From the NCBI RefSeq assembly GCF_016097555.1, contig NC_054704.1:93546653-93610652 (forward strand): a DNA stretch of 64,000 nucleotides, written 5' to 3'. Below, piece by piece: positions 35,376 through 46,875 of the stretch. The position numbers were made by a program, and so were the translations under genes. The first letter of the stretch is position 1. Every line of letters begins with the position of its first letter. This stretch comes from Gigantopelta aegis. Taxonomy: Eukaryota > Mollusca > Gastropoda > Neomphalida > Peltospiridae. Under the pieces are notes generated by a model, which saw nothing but the letters and a program-made list of their open reading frames with translations, did not search any database and was not told the DNA's origin.

Positions 35376-35525
35376 CAGTAGAATCTTGTTGGGTCGAACT
35401 CGGAATGGTCGATACACCGCAGTGCTCAAACCAAAAACGAAGTCCTGAGTGGTTAGGTTGAACTACCCGATTTGTCGAACACTTTTTTGAGCATTGACAG
35501 GGTTCGAGCCAGTGGGATTCAGCTG
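35376..35525. mobile_element. 150-bp TIR MITE with TA target duplication
   Basis: Left end CAGTAGAATCTTGTTGGGTC; right end reversed CAGCTGAATCCCACTGGCTC; TA on both sides. The TIR style (CAGTnGAATC, TCGAAC) is that of pogo/Tc1-type elements. No coding capacity. Confidence 0.75.
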
Positions 35526-35529
35526 TATA

Positions 35530-36285
35530 TAGATACCAGTCTAAATCAAATTTACGAATGAAATAATATTATGCACAGTTTATCAATTCCGTCCAAATCA
35601 TTACACCAAGATTGACATTTCGTTCTTTAAATGTTTATCTTTTTTAATAAATAGTCATATATTATATCATTTATAATGTTTGAAACTTGTATTAGTTAGT
35701 ATTTTGCTTCTGTCCTTTTGGTGAGCATGATGGTATGAATGTATAAATACAGATTCTTTTTTCTCCACATATTTATCATGTTTATGTCACATGATTTCCC
35801 ATTTCAGATGCCATGAATAATTCAAGAATATCATTAAGAGTTGCTAATTCTCTTGGCACCTTGTGGATATATGTTTATCTATTGAAGCACATATACCGTA
35901 AATATTTGATCATAATAATGGAGAACAGAAATATATATGTCGCCAATTTTGTTTGAACCAATCATCCATGATTGGTAAATTAAAAATGCAGCAATATGTA
36001 CTCTCTTTGTCAGTATATTCATATTTTAAAAAAACACACACAAAGAAATACAAAACCCCATCAACATTGCTAGTTATTGATAACTGGAATGTGTGGTGTA
36101 GCAGGTTTCATCTTGTACTGTAGACAATATGTTGTACACCTAATAACCACTTAATGAAATTCAGTTGAGGAAGTACATACACTGAACTCCAAAAGTAACG
36201 CAGATCTGATTTTCACCTGCAACATTAAATTTAGTTTTTTTAAAAAGTGTTTAACATATATTGAGATTTAGGAGAAATACAGGTT
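35530..36285. other. Intergenic stretch, nothing recognised
   Basis: AT-rich sequence with only short frames; no repeat family or gene is seen. Confidence 0.4.
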
Positions 36286-36291
36286 GAAATT

Positions 36292-36541
36292 TTGTTTTGT
36301 TTAATGACACCACTAGAGCACATTGATTTATTAATCGTCGGCTATTGGATGTCAAACATTTGGTAATTCTAACATAGTCTTAGAGAGGAAACCTGCTACA
36401 TTTTTCAGTTAGTAGCAAGGGATCTTTTATATGCCCTATCCCACAGACAGGATAGCACATACCACGGCCTTTGATATTCCAGTCGTGGTGCACTGGCTGG
36501 AACTAAAAATAGCCCAATGGGCACACCAATGGGGATCGATC
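36292..36541 (-). mobile_element. SINE, S2 type
   Basis: Reversed tail TTTTGTTTAATGACACCAC, then TATTGGATGTCAAACATTTG, AGCAAGGGATCTTTTATATG and GTGCACTGGCTGGAAC, ending inside the head at GGGGATCGATC. Confidence 0.85.
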
Positions 36542-36700
36542 ATCATTACACAGAACTGAGCGTTTGTAATCAAGTAAACCTATTCTAATTACAAAATAAC
36601 CAAAACTGATTTGCTTTTCTTTTTGTGTTCAGTATATATTACCAATTCTATATTACCAATTCCTTGACAGTCTTTACTTAGATATGGAGTGTTCAGGGGG

Positions 36701-36701
<1 letters not shown>

Positions 36702-36734
<33 letters not shown>
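36702..36734. repeat. Poly(G) run of about 33 bases
   Basis: An uninterrupted G homopolymer, preceded by GGGGGC. It is the longest of several in the window (also 11972-11988, 13959-13974, 45603-45624). Exact length may be affected by sequencing. Confidence 0.8.
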
Positions 36735-36735
<1 letters not shown>

Positions 36736-37438
36736 AAAGAAATGTACACTTTAATTATTAAACAAAATATATTATGAATGACATATTGAAAAAATCATCT
36801 GGATACATGTGTTTTTATAAGTAGTGATGTTTGTTTGTTTCTATTGTAATGATAAACATTCCACCTGTAGTTGTTTGCTATGGTTTTGTTTGTATGTTTA
36901 TTTGTTAACCTTATATGTCATTCCTGATGCAGCTGAGCATATACCTCTGTGAATGAAATATCTTCAAAATATTTAATAGTGACTGATGTGATTAGAATTT
37001 CAAATGAATGAGATTCGGCGAACATGTTCCTTGGACTATTGGTGAAGTGTCTCTCTCTCTCTCTTCCACACCCCCCCCCCCCCCCCCCCCACTCCCTAAC
37101 GATTATAAAATTGAAAGTAGTTACCATGTTTCAGGCGAGTGATCTTCAGCTCGCATTTGCTCATGGCAAAAACATGCCACAACACGTGTGGTTGTTTCAG
37201 GCCTGGTGTTGCCACAACACTATAATGTAAAAATATATGCATGGCTACTATATATGATGCATGGCCCCCGAAAGGCTTAATAGATTTAAACAAAATATTA
37301 AAATATTAAATAATTTCAGAATGGGTCCACTGGATTAAACTTAATAACAATGTTTTTTAAAATAGCTGGAGAAGTTCCTCCCCTACTGTTGAAATTCCAT
37401 GGTGGTTAACATGGCTCCTGGTAGGCTAATAGATTTGG

Positions 37439-37828
37439 AAAGAAAGAAAGAAATGTTTTATTTAACGACGTACTCAACACATTTTATTTACGGTTATATG
37501 GCGTCAGACATATGGTTACGGACCACACAGATTTTGAGAGGAAACCCGCTGTCGCCACATAGGCTACTCTTTTACGACAGGCAGCAAGGGATCTTTTATT
37601 TGCGCTTCCCACAGGCAGGATAGCACAAACCATGGCCTTTGTTGAACCAGTTATGGATCACTGGTCGGTGCAAGTGGTTTACACCTACCCATTGAGCCTT
37701 GCGGAGCACTCACTCAGGGTTTGGAGTCGGTATCTGGATTAAAAAACCCATGCCTCGACTGGGATCCGAACCCAGTACCTACCAGCCTGTAGACCGATGG
37801 CTAACCACGACGCCACCGAGGCCGGTTA
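37439..37828 (-). mobile_element. Chimeric SINE: S3-like tRNA head with an S1 body and tail
   Basis: On the plus strand it starts with the reversed S1 tail (AAGAAATGTTTTATTTAACG) and S1 body, then TTACACCTACCCATTGAGCC, and ends with a reversed tRNA-like head resembling S3 (GATCCGAACCCAGTACC, CTACCAGCCTGTAGACCG, CACGACGCCACCGAGGCC). About 390 bp, the longest SINE form here. Confidence 0.8.
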
Positions 37829-37889
37829 ATAGATTTGGATGAAAGATATTCTTTACAAGAACCTAACCTGAACTTGTTAGTGTGAGTCT

Positions 37890-38092
37890 GAATGAAAAAG
37901 CCAGGGGGTTATATTCACACAGATCTGCCAGGCAACGTGATACGTGATCAGGACCGTATCTCTGCTCAATGCAGAGTCGAATGGGCATTTGGCAAAATAG
38001 TGGTTGATTCCAAACAGGGGCATGACTTCCCATTCCCACAGCCCACCCCGTCTACATCAGTTTATAGTACATCGTCGAATGATATAAACTAA
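37890..38092 (+). CDS. Possible terminal coding exon, unrecognised
   Basis: A frame of about 66 codons (GYIHTDLPGNVIRDQDRIS, then QCRVEWAFGKIVVD, ending STSSNDIN) is followed 16 bp later by AATAAA (38109). CAG acceptor-like sites precede it near 37905. The RVEWAFG core faintly recalls the REVxxAFG region of DDE transposases of Harbinger type, but not strongly enough to call. Confidence 0.25.
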
Positions 38093-38119
38093 ATGTATTG
38101 TTACAATCAAATAAATGTC

Positions 38120-39190
38120 TGTTGTCAATTGTGGCATTCTGTTTTGTTTTTGGTGGTGGTATTTATTTATTTATATTAAAAAATGTAACAGAATTGTGGC
38201 CACTGGACGGCATGTTTTGTGACTGGTGTAATGTGTAAAGTGAGATGTTTGAGTAAGTATTTTACTCTACAAGTCTAGGGGTGGGACGTACAGCGCTCAG
38301 CTGATGCGGGATAATAATTTAGTGGGGTTTTATATCCATTGCTGAAAGGTAACTGACAGATTTTCAATGGTTTAACAGTGCAGGTGTATTTTAATTAAAT
38401 ATAATTGAATGGACCAATCTACCAAAGTTCCCACCGCTTTGCCACTCTTTGCGCCTGTTTTTATTTTTAAGTACTGTCGTGCATGCTTTAGGAGATATAT
38501 TTGCACATTACTGTCTCTTTCTCGCCCTATGAACACTGGTCAAGTGCGTGTGTACCTTTAAAGGTTGCTTTCATATGACACCACTAATGTGTGTAATGAT
38601 TATATAAATATGTTACGTTGTTTGAAGTTCGCAGTGAGATAATGAACTAACATGATTATGGCTAACTTTGATCGTGTGAAGAACTTTTGAAGTTGTGGCC
38701 CGGGATAATTATACCTTTTCCAGCGTCGTCTGCTTCTTCTTTCGTGGGAACGCGTCCAGAACGTCATCTGAGGGCCGGATACAGAATCACCATTGTCAAG
38801 TGTTACATGTCCCAAGCAATAGATTGGCTAATTGGTGATGTTCACCAATATCGACAGAACTAAAAAAAACGTTGTACAAGCACGAATCCAATGTATCAAT
38901 CGATTCCCACAACGCATTGAACTAAGTTATTGGGGATAATTCATTAGAAACGTTTTCAGATTTAATGTGACGAAAATTCCTGCACCTAATATATTGATTT
39001 TATCATGCGCAAATGAAAAGGTTTGTTCACAGAAGAAAAAAAATCGAACCGGTTCAACCCCACTAGATCAAAGAATTCAAGAATTGGAAAATGTGTTATA
39101 ATTTGAAACGATTTAAAAACCAAACAAAAAACCCAGTGTGTCTTCATATTAGTCTCAGGCTTAGGCAAAACTTGTATGTATTCATTATAT
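38120..39190. other. Intergenic stretch, nothing recognised
   Basis: Mixed-composition sequence with short frames only. Confidence 0.4.
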
Positions 39191-39195
39191 AGAAA

Positions 39196-39514
39196 GGGGA
39201 GGGATGTAGCCCAATTGTAAAGCGCTCGCTTGATGCGCGGTCGGTGTGGGATCGATCCCCGTCGGTGGGCCCATTGGTTATTTCTCGTTCGAGCCAGTGC
39301 ACCATGACTGGTATATTAGAGGCTGCGGTATGTGCTAACCTGTTTGTGGGATGGTGCATATAAAAGATCCCTTGCTGCTAATGGAAAACTGTAGCGGGTT
39401 TCCTCTTTCAGACTATATGTCAAAATTACCAAATCTTTGACATCCAATAACCAATGATTAATAAATAAATGTGTTCTAGTGGTATCGTTAAACAAAACAA
39501 ATTTTAACTTTTCA
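39196..39514 (+). mobile_element. Full-length tRNA-derived SINE: S1 head with S2 tail
   Basis: Head GGATGTAGCCCAATTGTAAA (A box), GCGGTCGGTGTGGGATCGAT (B-box region), GTCGGTGGGCCCATT, the shared body, and tail GGTATCGTTAAACAAAACAA. The clearest single example of head and tail in one copy. Confidence 0.9.
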
Positions 39515-39859
39515 TTATAGAAATTAAGATATTTACAACTGTTAAAGTTAGCGAGGGCTCGTCTACTACGGTAAGCTAGATGCGGGGCAAGTGCGAGGTT
39601 AAAAACAAAAACAAAGGGCAAACGTTGGTTCCAGTGAGAGCATAGCATGGGCCACACTGATGCGTTTGTCAAACACTTGCGTCCAACTGCACTAAAAGTA
39701 TTGACTGCATGTGTCGATCTCTAGTACAATGAGCAAATATTATAAGCTTTAAAACGCCACAAATTACAAGGGAGATGAATATTTAATAGACGAGTCAAAC
39801 GATTTCGTATTAACTGGATACAAGTTTGTCTTCCTACAAGAATAAATAATTAAAAGAAA

Positions 39860-40002
39860 ATGCACAGACTGTTAACCGTTATTAACTTCGATTCCCTTAA
39901 TGTTCAATACGAGTTACATAGTCATCGGTTTATATCTGAGATAGGATCCAACATAAACACAGAACAGGGATATATGGCAGTCGATCTAGCCTCTTTTGTT
40001 AA
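39860..40002 (+). repeat. Outlying unit of the 55-bp tandem repeat
   Basis: TTAATGTTCAATACGAGTTA, GTCATCGGTTTATATCTGAG and ACAGGGATATA match units of the array at 40290-40683; a SINE now separates them. Confidence 0.7.
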
Positions 40003-40289
40003 CAAAAAAGTTTGTTTAACGACACTACTAGAGCACATTGTTTAATTAATCATTGGCTATTTGATGTCAAACATTTGGTAATTGTGATATGTAGTCATCA
40101 GAGGAAATCCGCTACATTTTTCATAAGGGATCTGTTATATACACTTTCCCACAGACAGGAAAGCACATACCACGGCCTTTGACCATTTATGGCGCACTGG
40201 TTGGAACGAGAAACCCAATTAGGTGGTTCGATTCTGCGATGCCAGCACCTAAGACGAGTACTCAACCGACTGAGCTAAATCCCGCTCCC
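40003..40289 (-). mobile_element. SINE, S2 type, inserted into the 55-bp tandem array
   Basis: Reversed tail AAAGTTTGTTTAACGACAC, shared body, and a tRNA-like head at the right (reversed: GCGGGATTTAGCTCAGTCGG, CAGAATCGAACCACC). Array sequence lies on both sides. Confidence 0.85.
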
Positions 40290-40690
40290 GTTAATGTTCA
40301 ATGCGAGTTATATAGTCATCGGTTTATAGTTGAGAATAGGATCCAGCATAAACACACGACAGGGATATAGTCATCGGTTTATAGTTGAGAATAGGATCCA
40401 GCATAAACACACGACAGGGATATAGTCATCGGTTTATAGTTGAGAATAGGATCCAGCATAAACACACGACAGGGATATAGTTGAGAATAGGATCCAGCAT
40501 AAACACACGACAGGGATATAGTCATCGGTTTATATCTGAGAATAGAATCCAGTATAAAAATACGACAGGGATATAGTCATCGGTTTATAGTTGAGAATAG
40601 GATCAGCATAAAAACACGACAGGGATATATTCATCGGTTTATAGTTGAGAATAGGATCTAGCATAAAAACACGACAGGGATATAGAACAC
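40290..40690. repeat. 55-bp tandem repeat, about 7 units
   Basis: Unit: TATAGTCATCGGTTTATAG, TTGAGAATAGGATCCAGC, ATAAACACACGACAGGGA. The first units are nearly identical, later ones vary, and one is shortened. A poly(A) run follows at 40729-40747. Confidence 0.9.
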
Positions 40691-41161
40691 TCGATCAAGC
40701 CTCTTTTGTAAAAGGTTCCAGAACTTCCAAAAAAAAAAAAAAAAAAAATTAATATCTTAAGTGATCCTGAAATGAAACCTGTACTGCCAATTTGAAATAT
40801 TAAGTTCTGTCCCAAAAGCTTTATTTCATTTGTTGCCAGAATACTTGAAATCTTATGATCCTAATCTGAGAGTTAAGATCACCGAGTGCCAAAAAGTTCA
40901 ATTTTACATCATCCATCCAAAGCTTTGTATGAATAAAATAGTTTTAATCGCGCTAAATAATGCATATTATACGGGAAGAGGTAGGGATAGATATGGCATG
41001 ACTAACAGTATTATAATGTATAATATTTATATATTATAATATTTAGCAAAGTAGATTACCATTAGCATACGAAGAAAAAGAATATAGAAGTTTAGTACAG
41101 TGGTTTGCATGGCAAAATATCCCTTGATCTTTAGTGAGCAGATTAAATTATTATGTTTAAT

Positions 41162-41311
41162 CATTGGCGCAGTCAGGATTTTATATTGGAAAGCCACCCA
41201 CAGTGTTTAGAGTGGTGTTGTGAGGCGACAGGCAAATATAAAAGGTGATGATAGAAAAAAAGAGGTTTAATGGGTGGACATGGCCCCCATATTTCCCGTT
41301 CTGCTCCAGTG
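41162..41311. mobile_element. 150-bp MITE with CAYTGGMGCAG termini, copy 1
   Basis: Left CATTGGCGCAG, right reversed CACTGGAGCAG; TTTAAT on both sides (41156-41161, 41312-41317). A second copy is at 51897-52064. Confidence 0.65.
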
Positions 41312-41667
41312 TTTAATGTCATAATGGTTTGAATATTTCCCCACTAACATTTATTCCTTTAATTATCATTCAGAGCCAAAAGATGCGTCTGTTTGCGTCA
41401 TATATTTTTTCTCCTGGGAAATGAAAGTCGAGTTAATCGACCGAACTGCAAAAACTGAAGGACAAAGTTATTTTTTTAATTGATTACCGTGGCATGATTC
41501 AAAGTTGTTTAAGACAGTTCTTGCAAAATAAAACACTTATTGCGTTTTCATCCAATACGTGATCTAAATCCTGGCCTTTGCCGTCGAAACATATAATTAT
41601 GAACTTCCTGTTAATGATGTTCATTAAAACCCCCAGGAAACTGTGATCTCGTCCAAGTGGTTCAAAC

Positions 41668-41800
41668 CGATTGCGCAGTGGTAAAGTGAGAGCACGTTTG
41701 GAGTACCCATTCTGCTTAAAGTCATAGGCTGTCCTGATCAAATATCATGCGAGTCGCTGCACTTGGTTTGAATCCCGGCAGTACACATTTTGGATTTTAA
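41668..41800 (+). other. tRNA-like segment with split boxes (SINE head or tRNA pseudogene)
   Basis: GATTGCGCAGTGGTAAAG resembles an A box, and GGTTTGAATCCCGGCAG, about 75 bp later, matches a B box. The spacing is too long for a plain tRNA. Confidence 0.3.
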
Positions 41801-41880
41801 GTATAAACAAAAATGTTAAGTTATTTAACGTTTTATATTATACAATTAAAACTGGTATTTGAATATTACACCTTTGATTG

Positions 41881-42100
41881 TTTTCCCCCTCTCAACCAGT
41901 GTACCACGACTGGTATATCAAAGGTCGTGGTATGTGCTGTCCTCTCTGTGGGAAAGTGCATATAAAAGATCCCTTGCTACTAATGGAACAATGTAGCGAG
42001 TTTGTTCTATATATCAGAATTAGCAAATGTTTGACATCCAATAGCCGATGATTAATAAATCAATGTGCTCAAGAGGTGTAAAAACACTTTTTTTTTTACA
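41881..42100 (+). mobile_element. SINE, S2 type, 5' truncated
   Basis: CAACCAGTGTACCACGACTG, GTGCATATAAAAGATCCC, TGACATCCAATAGCCGATG and AATCAATGTGCTCAAGAGGT, ending in a T run. Confidence 0.85.
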
Positions 42101-42379
42101 AATTCATTAACAAAAAGGAGCTACCTACTGATGATTCGCATATAATTCTGGTCTTACTATTCACTCTGTATTGAATGTTTCAGGGCGGTATCTAAATTAA
42201 AATAACTGGAGGTGCAGTAAAAAAACAAAAACAAATATCTTCTCCAATAATACATAAAGTTCACTTTTAAACTAAAAGGGCACAACTAATTCCTTGAAAA
42301 TTATTTAATTTCTTTTTTCATTACCGTTCATCGGTTTATATCTCTTTCTTTCCAGATCGTCTATGTCCTGTCTGTGAAA

Positions 42380-42666
42380 AAGTGCACATTCATGCTAGTC
42401 GATCAGTTTGGGATCGACCCCCGTCGGTGGGCCCATTAGCCTATTTCTCGTTCCAGCCAGTGCACCACGACTGGTATATCAAAGGCCGTGGTATGTGCTA
42501 TCATGTCTGTGTGATGGTGCATATCAAAGACCCTGTGCTAATGGAAAACGAAGCGGGTTTCCTCTCTAATACTATATGTGAAGATTACCAAATGGTTGAC
42601 ATCCAATAGCTCATGATTAATAAATCAACGTGTTCTAGTGATGTCGTTAAACAAAAGAAACTTTTG
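42380..42666 (+). mobile_element. SINE with S1-type head part and S2 tail
   Basis: GGGATCGACCCCCGTCGGTG (B box), GTTCCAGCCAGTGCACC, TGGTGCATATCAAAGACCC and the tail GATGTCGTTAAACAAAAG. Confidence 0.85.
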
Positions 42667-42669
42667 TTG

Positions 42670-43310
42670 TTGTTCAGTACAGCTTATAAAAAAATAACGA
42701 CGTTATTAATCATTCATAATTATGAACTCTTAACGGAATGTTACAGTTACCGATGCAGAACTGTTCTTGTTTTGAAAAATCAATATCGGCGTCATTTCCA
42801 AGCCCTCAGTGTGACTACTCAATTGATTATTTTTAACAGAAAAACTTCTTTTGTCATCTGTTACTGCCACCGGTTTAACAGTCCGTGTAACAAATACAAA
42901 TGCACTTTGCAAATTATCCTATTGAATACCAATTATTATATTTTAGTGTCCACTGACATGTCACGTGTATTGCTTAGCGCACATGAGGCACACATTGTGG
43001 GTCTCACAATAGGAGGTTCTGCGTCGTTTGCGAGGAAAAGGGCGTTTGGATTTGACTTCTGTACGTGTAAACAGGATCCACAAGACCTGGACGGCACAAA
43101 TAACCGCATCGTCACTTTTCAAATCGTTTTAACGCAGGTGTGTTTTGAGTTTAGAGAAGCGATAAAAAGCTGATGGCATTAGTTCAGGAGAGTAATGTGC
43201 ATGAGGAAGTATATCAAAGTCACATTCTGTAGCTGTAGACACAGGCAATTGTAAATACTTCGTGTGCACAGGTGCATTGTTCCTATGCAGACGCCTTCCT
43301 GCTCAGACCT
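42670..43310. other. Stretch before the minisatellite, no recognised gene
   Basis: A 186-codon plus-strand frame (42613-43173) spans most of it, but it begins in the SINE tail and shows no motif or domain. Slightly GC-richer at 42960-43150. No call. Confidence 0.35.
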
Positions 43311-43313
43311 TTC

Positions 43314-45178
43314 CGACGTATAAAACCATTCCCATGTCGATGGTATACACGGTGTATAAAACCATTCCCATGTCAATGATATACACGGTGTATAAAACCA
43401 TTCCCATGTTGATGATATACACGGTATATAAAACCATTCCCATGTCGATGGTATACACGGTATATAAAACCATTCCCATGTCGATGATATACACGGTGTA
43501 TAAAACCATTCCCATGTTGATGATATACACGGCGTATAAAATTATTCCCATGTCGATGATATACACGGTATATAAAACCATTCCCATGTCGATGATATAC
43601 ACGGTATATAAAACCATTCCCATGTTGATGATATACACGGTGTATAAAATTATTCCCATGTCGATGATATACACGTTGTATAAAACCATTCCCATGTCGA
43701 TGATATACGCGGTATATAAAACTATTCTCATGTTGAAGATATACACGGTGTATAAAACCATTCCCATGTTGACGATATACACGTTGTATAAAACCATTCC
43801 CATGTCGATGATATACACGGTATATAAAACCATTCCCATGTCGATGATATACACGGTATATAAAACCATTCCCATGTCGGTGATATACACGGTGTATAAA
43901 ACCATTCCCATGTCGATGATATACACGTTGTATAAAACCATTCCCATGTCGATGATATACACGGTATATAAAACTATTCTCATGTTGAAGATATACACGG
44001 TGTATAAAACCATTCCCATGTTGACGATATACACGGTGTATAAACATATTCCCATGTCAATGATATACACGTTGTATAAAACCATTCCCATGTCGATGAT
44101 ATACACGTTGTATAAAACCATTCCCATGTCGATGATATACACGATGTATAAAACCATTCCCATGTCGATGATATACACGATGTATAAAACCATTCCCATG
44201 TCGATGATATACACGATGTATAAAACCATTCCCATGTTGACGATATACACGGTATATAAAACCATTCCCATGTCGATGATATACACGGTATATAAAACCA
44301 TTCCCATGTCGATGATATACACGGTGTATAAAACCATTCCCATGTTGACGATATACACGGTATATAAACACATTCCCATGTCGATGATATACATGGTGTA
44401 TAAAACAATTCCCATATCGATGATATACACGTTATATAAAACCATTCCCATGTCGATGATATACACGTTGTATAAAACCATTCCCATGTCGATGATACAT
44501 GGTGTATAAAACCATTCCCATGTCGATGATATACACGTTGTATAAAACCATTCCCATGTCGATGATATACACGTTGTATAAACACATTCCCATGTCGATG
44601 ATATACACGTTGTATTAAACCATTCCCATGTCGATGATATACACGTTGTATAAAACCATTCCCATGTCGATGATATACACGATGTATAAAACCATTCCCA
44701 TGTTGACGACATATACGGTGTATAAAACCATTCCCATGTTGACGATATACACGGTGTATAAACACATTCTCATATCGACGATATACACGTTGTATAAAAC
44801 CATTCCCATGTCGATTATATACACGGTGTATAAACACATTCCCATGTCGATGATATACACGTTGTATAAAACCACTCCCATATCGATGATATACACGGTG
44901 TATAAACACATTCCCATGTCGATGATATACACGTTGTATAAAACCATTCCCATGTCGATGATATACACGTTGTATAAACACATTCCCATGTTGACGATAT
45001 ACACGTTGTATAAAACCATTCCCATGTCGACGATATACACGTTGTATAAAACCATTCCCATGTCGATGATATACACGTTGTATAAACACATTCCCATGTT
45101 GACGATATACACGTTGTATAAAACCATTCCCAAGTCGATGATATACACGTTGTATAAACACATTCCCATGTCGACACG
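43314..45178. repeat. 36-bp minisatellite, about 52 units
   Basis: Unit: TATAAAACCATTCCCATG, TCGATGATATACACGGTG. Because 36 is a multiple of 3, frames on both strands stay open for hundreds of codons: plus IPMSMIYTVYKT, minus GNGFIHRVYHRH or WEWFYTPCISST. Each unit carries TATAAAA, and units with GGTG hold the palindrome TATACACGGTGTATA. Units with ...GGTG, ...GTTG and ...GATG endings, and AAAACC or AAACAC starts, form runs; toward 44740-45170 AAAACC and AAACAC units partly alternate, a 72-bp higher-order tendency. One unit near 44495 is shortened. I treat the long frames as non-coding. Confidence 0.97.
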
Positions 45179-45179
45179 T

Positions 45180-46870
45180 TGAGAGAGCGTGTAATATGGT
45201 TTGTGTGTAATATATATTTATGTGTGTATAATATATGTAAATAATAGTTTCGGCAGCACGCGTGTATGCACCGTGTGACGCCCGTCACTATTGTTTGTAA
45301 AGGTTAAATCCACACTGAACGTGCTCATATTACTGATATACCTATCGTGATAATAGAAACCGACGACGAATTGTAACATTTGCCAAATCGGCACTGCAGA
45401 CAATTTGTTTGTTTCTGGTGTGGAGATGAGAGTGGGAGTGGGGTCGGTGGTCGAAACCCCCTGCTCAAAGCAAATTAAACAAATATCCAGGGTAGTATGA
45501 CTGGAATCCCCTAGAAAGTTCGCTCGCCACAGTCTAGAACCACTCCTGCATAAATTCCTGCACGCATGCCTGCATTAATTTGTGCTTCATAAATGTACAA
45601 GGAGGGGGGGGGGGGGGGGGGGGGTGTCGGGGGTCAACGCCTCCTAGTGCTAGAGCAAATCCTCGTATTCAGGTAAAAACTGATGGAGACGTTCAATTAA
45701 AATGAACTGGCCTGAAACCTTTTCACAATAAATTATCATCTTCTTCTCATATATTATATATATCATACTACACTGAATATTCAATCCCATAAGAGTCTGT
45801 TTCTATTTATATTATTTTATTTTGTTTTACAACTAATGGATTTTCAATCGCAAATAATTCGCTTTCATTCGTGATGCACGATTCAAAACAAGCTCGTTGC
45901 AATGTAAACGACATCATGTAAACATGTTTAATATTATCTGTATGTTGCCGCGAGGAAATGTTTTTTTTCTTTTCTTTTCTTTTCTTGAAAAATAAAACTG
46001 GATTGACTGCTAGTATTCAAAATGCTTAGAACATAACAAAACAAAAAATGTATCCGAAGCTGTGCTTTTAACATGACATATACCAATACCAGTTCTCAAC
46101 ACGACGTATTGGACAGTATACTGTGCGTACGTTGATGTACACAAACCAATAAGTTACGGTATACATTACATATATTCAGTAATAGTCGGGCAGCCAAGAT
46201 ACTCATTATGAATTTATAATCTGTACAACGTTGTGAGTTTCTTTTGTTTCTGTGGTGTTTCTTTTTGGTGTTATTGGTTTTTGTTATTTTTTTGCTATTT
46301 TGTGTTATTTTTAATTAATTATTATTTTTTTTTTTTCGTTTTGTTGATTTTTATTCCCAAGACAAAACAAACGAAATATAAAATAAAATAAAGAATAAGC
46401 TTACTGACACTTTTTCATCATTGGGCAGTTTTCTAATTTGTAGTAATTCAATATGGACACCACTCAACAACAGAAGATAGTATTCTTTTTGTTATTGTTA
46501 TCTCCACCTCAGGATGGAAATGTGTACGAATATAAAATCTTTTTTTTAAATATTTGAAACCCATTAAGACAACATTGGTTATATATCATATGCTATTGTT
46601 TATGATCATCCCACAGTTCTTTTAAAAGTTTATATGTCTAAACGGTCACATAATGCATGTCATATAATTCAGCATTTGGATTAAAAATGAACAACACTGT
46701 TAGCTTCATAAAATAGATTTATTTTTAAATGAAATTGAAGATGCAGTGCATAAGAAGAACGAGCTCTATGTCATACGTACACTGGTTTGTCGACGTCATT
46801 CTTACACACGTGATCGTTACGATTCTAGAAATGATCACATCGGTGGGTTTATTAGGTCTGTTAGAATCTT
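45180..46870. other. Intergenic stretch with a poly(G) run and one short repeat copy
   Basis: 45478-45595 holds the reverse-strand version of the repeat at 29120 (AAAGTTCGCTCGCCACAG, CTGCACGCATGCC). A run of about 22 G lies at 45603-45624. The rest is AT-rich with T-rich microsatellites (45960-45985, 46300-46340). No gene. Confidence 0.45.
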
Positions 46871-46875
46871 TTTAC

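Noticed and set aside
40240-40289. tRNA gene candidates (also 22070, 26055, 39200, 47740, 56050)
   Set aside because: A and B boxes are present, but each belongs to the head of a SINE with body and tail; no cloverleaf of normal size stands alone.
42613-43173. 186-codon plus-strand frame
   Set aside because: It starts in a SINE tail, has no recognisable domain, and its composition looks like chance AT-rich translation.
43262-45169. Several long open frames (up to 469 codons) reading like a repetitive protein
   Set aside because: They run through a 36-bp tandem repeat on both strands and in several frames; openness follows from the unit length and low stop content, not from coding.
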